A DNA stretch of 7,099 nucleotides from Pseudomonadota bacterium. GTDB lineage: Bacteria > Pseudomonadota > Gammaproteobacteria > Burkholderiales > SG8-39. Where the stretch lies: NCBI GenBank assembly GCA_021848555.1, contig JAJZUN010000138.1, positions 1 through 7,099 of the forward strand. Direction: 5' to 3'. Position numbers and translations under genes: made by a program. The notes below the pieces were generated by a model. That model was not told where the DNA came from. It saw only the letters and a program-made list of their open reading frames with translations, and searched no databases. Shown here piece after piece: positions 4,547 to 7,099 of this stretch (the stretch's first letter is position 1; every line of letters begins with the position of its first letter).

Positions 4547-6292
4547 ATGACGAGCGCAAGCACCACGGCCGCCGCGACCCTGATCCGCGCCTACCCGAGG
4601 TTTGTTGCCCGCTACTGGCGGCCGTTGTTCGTCGCCATGCTGGTGCTGTTGCATTTCACCGCGATGCGCGGCGTGGAAGACGTCTGGGCGCGCGCGCTGA
4701 TGCTCGCCCACTTCGGCCTGTTCATCCTGTGGCAGCCGTTCATGCGCGGCGAGCAGAGCCTGACGCCGCTGCAGAGCGCGGCCATTGCGCTCGCCTGCGT
4801 GCTCGCCCTGTACTTCTGGAACTGGTGGCTGATGCTGCTGTGGCTGTGCGTGCTTGCCGGCGTGGTGGGCGGCAAGGTGTTCCAGTACCAGGAGCGCTGG
4901 CAGCGCTATTTTCATTTGACGGTGCTGTTGTATCTGGTGTCGCTGCTGCTGATCTGGGTATTTCCGAAACTGCTGCCCGGCTTCTCGCAGGACCCGGATC
5001 TGGAGCAATTCACCGAGTTCGGATTGCCGCTGCTGTTCCTCGTCATGTTGATCCTGCCGGCCAAGGCCGACACCGGCGAGACGCCGCAGGTGGTGGATTT
5101 TTTCTACAGCGCGTTCCTGTTCATGATCATCGCGCTGCTGGTGCTGGGCAGTTTCGCCTTCATGACCCTGGGCAAGGTGAACTATCCGATCGCGCTGACC
5201 TACAGCCTGCTGCTGATCGCCGGGATATTGCTGCTGCTGGGGCTGAGTTGGAATCCGCGCGCCGGCTTCGCCGGCCTGGGCATGCTGTTTTCGAGATATC
5301 TCTTATCGGTAGGGCTGCCGTTCGAGCAATGGCTGTATTTTCTGGCCGAGTTGTCGCACGTGGAAACGCAGCCTGAAAAATTTCTACAGCAGGCCTGCGC
5401 CGGCCTGGGCAAACTGCCCTGGGTCAGCGGCGGCACCTGGCGCAGTTCGGCCTATAGCGGTGAATTCGGCGAGCAGAGCAAGAACACGGCGGAATACGCG
5501 GATCGCGAGCTGCAATTGCGCGTCTATACCCGCTACACCCTGAGCCCGGCACTGAACTGGCATTTTCATCTGCTCGGCCAGTTGCTGGGCGAATTTTACA
5601 CGGCCAAGTTGCGCGAGCAGAAGCTGCAGCAGCAGTCCTATCTGCAGGCCGTGTACGAGACCGGTGCGCGCATGACCCACGACGTCAAGAACCTGCTGCA
5701 ATCGCTCAATGTGCTGTGCGCCGCGGCCGAGCGGGAACAGGGCGGCTCGGACGAACTGCAGGCGCTGATGCGGCGCCAGCTGCCGGTGATCACGCAGCGC
5801 CTGCAGCAGACGCTGGACAAGCTGCGCAAGCCGGAAAATGACAGCGGCAGTTCGGTGCCGGCGCGCAAATGGTGGCACGAATTGCAGCGCAGTTACGCCA
5901 ACCAGAACATCGAGTTCGGCGACGGCGAAATCGCCGATCGGGTCCTGCTGCCCAGGGAGTTGTTCGACAGCGCGGCCGACAACTTGATTCAGAATGCACT
6001 CGGCAAACGCAGACTGCAGGGCGATTTCGCGATCCGCGTCGACTTCGCCTGCGGCGACGCTGTGCGGCTGGAAGTGCGCGACGCCGGGCGCGCGGTGGCG
6101 GCGCCGACCGCAGCCGAACTGCTGCGCGGGCCGGTCCCGTCGAATAGCGGCCTGGGCATCGGCCTGTACCAGGTGGCGCGTCAAGCCGAGGCTTGCGGCT
6201 ATTCGCTGGTGATGGCGCATAACGCCGAGGGCAGGGTGTCGTTCGTGCTCTCGGGTCCGCTCAAGCCTGACGTGAAGCCGCCTGCCGCCTAG
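4547..6292 (+). CDS. Orphan membrane sensor histidine kinase
   Basis: This 581-residue protein has an N-terminal sensor block (about 25-235) of roughly eight hydrophobic segments, with very short loops. A GAF-like or linker region follows (about 250-345), then a helix, LREQKLQQQSYLQAVYETGA, and the kinase core. The phosphoacceptor box is RMTHDVKNLLQSL with His378. The N box is DNLIQNA (Asn479, Asn483). The G1 box is DAGRA (Asp512), where the usual second Gly is Ala. The G2 box is SGLGIGLY (534-541). The HDVKN form and the multi-TM-plus-GAF layout recall PrsK-type kinases of exosortase systems, but the match is only architectural. No response regulator follows, as the next genes are hipBA. There is no clear Shine-Dalgarno before the ATG at 4547. 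It is divergent from the permease operon, so regulation of that operon or sensing linked to it is possible. Confidence 0.85.
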   Translation: MTSASTTAAATLIRAYPRFVARYWRPLFVAMLVLLHFTAMRGVEDVWARALMLAHFGLFILWQPFMRGEQSLTPLQSAAIALACVLALYFWNWWLMLLWLCVLAGVVGGKVFQYQERWQRYFHLTVLLYLVSLLLIWVFPKLLPGFSQDPDLEQFTEFGLPLLFLVMLILPAKADTGETPQVVDFFYSAFLFMIIALLVLGSFAFMTLGKVNYPIALTYSLLLIAGILLLLGLSWNPRAGFAGLGMLFSRYLLSVGLPFEQWLYFLAELSHVETQPEKFLQQACAGLGKLPWVSGGTWRSSAYSGEFGEQSKNTAEYADRELQLRVYTRYTLSPALNWHFHLLGQLLGEFYTAKLREQKLQQQSYLQAVYETGARMTHDVKNLLQSLNVLCAAAEREQGGSDELQALMRRQLPVITQRLQQTLDKLRKPENDSGSSVPARKWWHELQRSYANQNIEFGDGEIADRVLLPRELFDSAADNLIQNALGKRRLQGDFAIRVDFACGDAVRLEVRDAGRAVAAPTAAELLRGPVPSNSGLGIGLYQVARQAEACGYSLVMAHNAEGRVSFVLSGPLKPDVKPPAA

Positions 6293-6320
6293 CGCCCGCG
6301 CGGATTGGCGCCGCGCTATA

Positions 6321-6363
6321 TATCCTTTTTAGAGATACTTAACATTTATCCGTAAAGATGATA
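6321..6363 (+). promoter_or_regulatory. Two HipB-like operators upstream of hipB
   Basis: Two 17-bp elements share the plan TATCC-N7-(A/T)GATA: 6321-6337 (TATCCTTTTTAGAGATA) and 6347-6363 (TATCCGTAAAGATGATA), with starts 26 bp apart. E. coli HipB operators are TATCC-N8-GGATA, so the half sites agree and the spacing is one shorter. They lie in an AT-rich stretch 35-77 bp before the hipB ATG, in sharp contrast to the GC-rich flanks. The exact -35/-10 pair was not clear to me. Confidence 0.6.
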
Positions 6364-6397
6364 TTCTTGATGCGTTAATATTTTCTACGTCGCGACC

Positions 6398-6640
6398 ATG
6401 CAGCAGCGAATTTCCACGGCAAACCAAACCGGTCAAGTATTCGCCGCCCGGCGCAAAGCGCTCAAGCTTTCGCAGAAGGACGTCGCGGCAAGACTGGGCA
6501 TAAGCCAAAACCGGCTATCCATCCTCGAGTCAGACCTCTCGCGACTGACGCTTGACCGGCTTATTTCGCTGGCGGGTATTCTCGGCTTGGAACTGGTGCT
6601 CCAAGACAAAGGCAGTCCTCCCACGCGAAGCGAGTGGTAG
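6398..6640 (+). CDS. hipB: HipB-like antitoxin (XRE-family HTH)
   Basis: This 80-residue DNA-binding antitoxin has a Cro/C1-type helix-turn-helix at about 12-64. SQKDVAARLG (25-34) is helix 2 and SQNRLSILES (36-45) includes the recognition helix. The following LTLDRLISLAGILGLELVLQ is the usual HipB dimerisation/beta segment. The last residue is Trp, as in E. coli HipB, whose unstructured C-terminal tail ending in Trp is linked to Lon degradation and HipA contact. The TAG is followed 2 nt later by the hipA ATG, so the two are co-transcribed and probably translationally coupled. It should repress the operon through the TATCC/GATA elements upstream. No strong Shine-Dalgarno is visible before the ATG. 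Confidence 0.83.
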   Translation: MQQRISTANQTGQVFAARRKALKLSQKDVAARLGISQNRLSILESDLSRLTLDRLISLAGILGLELVLQDKGSPPTRSEW

Positions 6641-6642
6641 CC

Positions 6643-7099
6643 ATGGGTCGCCGGGCACATAGCCGCGCTCTCAATGTATGGGCCAACGGGCAGCTCGTTG
6701 GCCAATGGCGCATTCCAGCGCGTGGCCCCGTCGAGTTCCAATATGACTCGTCTTGGGTTGCGTCGGCGGAAGCCAGACCCTTGTCGCTGTCCTTACCCAT
6801 GAACCTCGACAACCGTCCTCTAAAAGGCGAGGCGGTTGGTTTCTACTTTGACAACCTGCTGCCGGATAGCGAGCCGATCCGCAGGCGTATCCAGTCAAGA
6901 TTTCGCACGCAAAGCCGAGATGCGTTCGACTTACTGGAAGCCATCGGGCGCGACTGCGTGGGGGCGGTGCAGCTGCTTCCCGAGAGCAAAGCGCCTCAAG
7001 ACGTTTTCAGCATCCATGCCGAGGCGCTGGACGAGGCGGGCGTTGAAAAGCTGCTGATCTCGGCGGTCGCGACGTCGCGGTCGCCGGGCTACGAGGGGG
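6643..7099 (+). CDS. hipA: HipA-family serine/threonine kinase toxin, N-terminal part (runs off the window)
   Basis: An open frame from ATG 6643 runs to the window end, giving about 152 residues without a stop. It carries the HipA N-terminal domain: LNVWANGQLVGQW (10-22), SSWVASAEARPLSLSLP (36-52), GEAVGFYFDNLLPDS (62-76), and FDLLEAIGRDCVGAVQLLP (95-113). In E. coli HipA phosphorylates glutamyl-tRNA synthetase at its tRNA-binding region and induces persistence. The catalytic kinase lobe and the regulatory serine loop lie beyond the window or at its very edge. Whether this copy is active, and its target, cannot be judged. Order and 2-nt spacing with hipB are canonical. Confidence 0.88.
   Translation, partial: MGRRAHSRALNVWANGQLVGQWRIPARGPVEFQYDSSWVASAEARPLSLSLPMNLDNRPLKGEAVGFYFDNLLPDSEPIRRRIQSRFRTQSRDAFDLLEAIGRDCVGAVQLLPESKAPQDVFSIHAEALDEAGVEKLLISAVATSRSPGYEG

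Noticed and set aside
5293..5302. Perfect palindrome GAGATATCTC inside the kinase gene
   Set aside because: Only 10 bp, within coding sequence, with no second copy or promoter context.
4450..5376. Plus-strand open frame of about 308 codons overlapping the kinase N-terminus
   Set aside because: Out-of-frame reading of the high-GC kinase gene, with no recognisable domain.
5384..6220. Minus-strand open frame of 278 codons antisense to the kinase
   Set aside because: GC-driven antisense frame, rich in Gln/Arg/Ala with no motif; the plus-strand frame carries the H, N and G boxes.
6291..6330. Possible terminator after the kinase (AGCGC...GCGCT with T run)
   Set aside because: The arms are only 5 bp with a long loop and the T run is not adjacent to the stem, so it is too weak to call.

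Overview
This is a high-GC proteobacterial chromosomal fragment, most likely betaproteobacterial. I infer this from codon and GC bias, a type IV pilin-like gene behind a sigma-54 promoter, a NosY-type ABC-2 permease next to a small membrane-anchored helical-repeat protein, and several chromosomal toxin-antitoxin (TA) modules. No rRNA, tRNA, CRISPR array or recognisable transposase is present, and no species can be named from the sequence alone.

Left part (1-1300): the C-terminal part of a GSU2403-type nucleotidyltransferase-fold protein (+), with an in-frame amber codon right at the window edge. It converges on a PemK/MazF-type toxin and its antitoxin (- strand, antitoxin first, TAG directly abutting ATG). 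Their promoter is clear: TTGACA, 17 nt, TATCTT, with a perfect 17-bp palindrome over the -10. Just behind this promoter lies a decayed, frameshifted C-terminal fragment of a KefB/KefC-type (CPA2) cation/proton antiporter on the + strand.

Middle (1262-4461, all - strand): a divergent-promoter operon starts with an ABC-2 permease. It continues through an RHH antitoxin and PIN (VapC-like) toxin pair to a one-TM helical-repeat protein. A separate type IV pilin/pseudopilin-like gene follows, with its own sigma-54 promoter, upstream helically phased repeats and a strong intrinsic terminator. The most striking feature is an exact 19-bp direct repeat (2876-2894 and 3673-3691) that flanks the RHH/PIN module. 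The repeat is the first 19 nt of the helical-repeat gene. The outer copy still overlaps the permease stop codon as TAATG. The natural reading is that the permease and helical-repeat genes were once directly coupled and that the 778-bp TA module was inserted at that junction with duplication of the target.

Right part (4462-7099, + strand): an orphan sensor histidine kinase with about eight TM segments, divergent from the permease operon across an 85-bp gap holding a 7-bp-arm inverted repeat. It is followed by a hipBA module (hipB complete, hipA cut by the window end) with two HipB-like operator half-site pairs.

The window therefore carries three different type II TA modules within 7 kb, one of them apparently caught as a recent insertion inside a membrane-protein operon. 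The ABC permease has no ATPase here and the kinase has no response regulator here.
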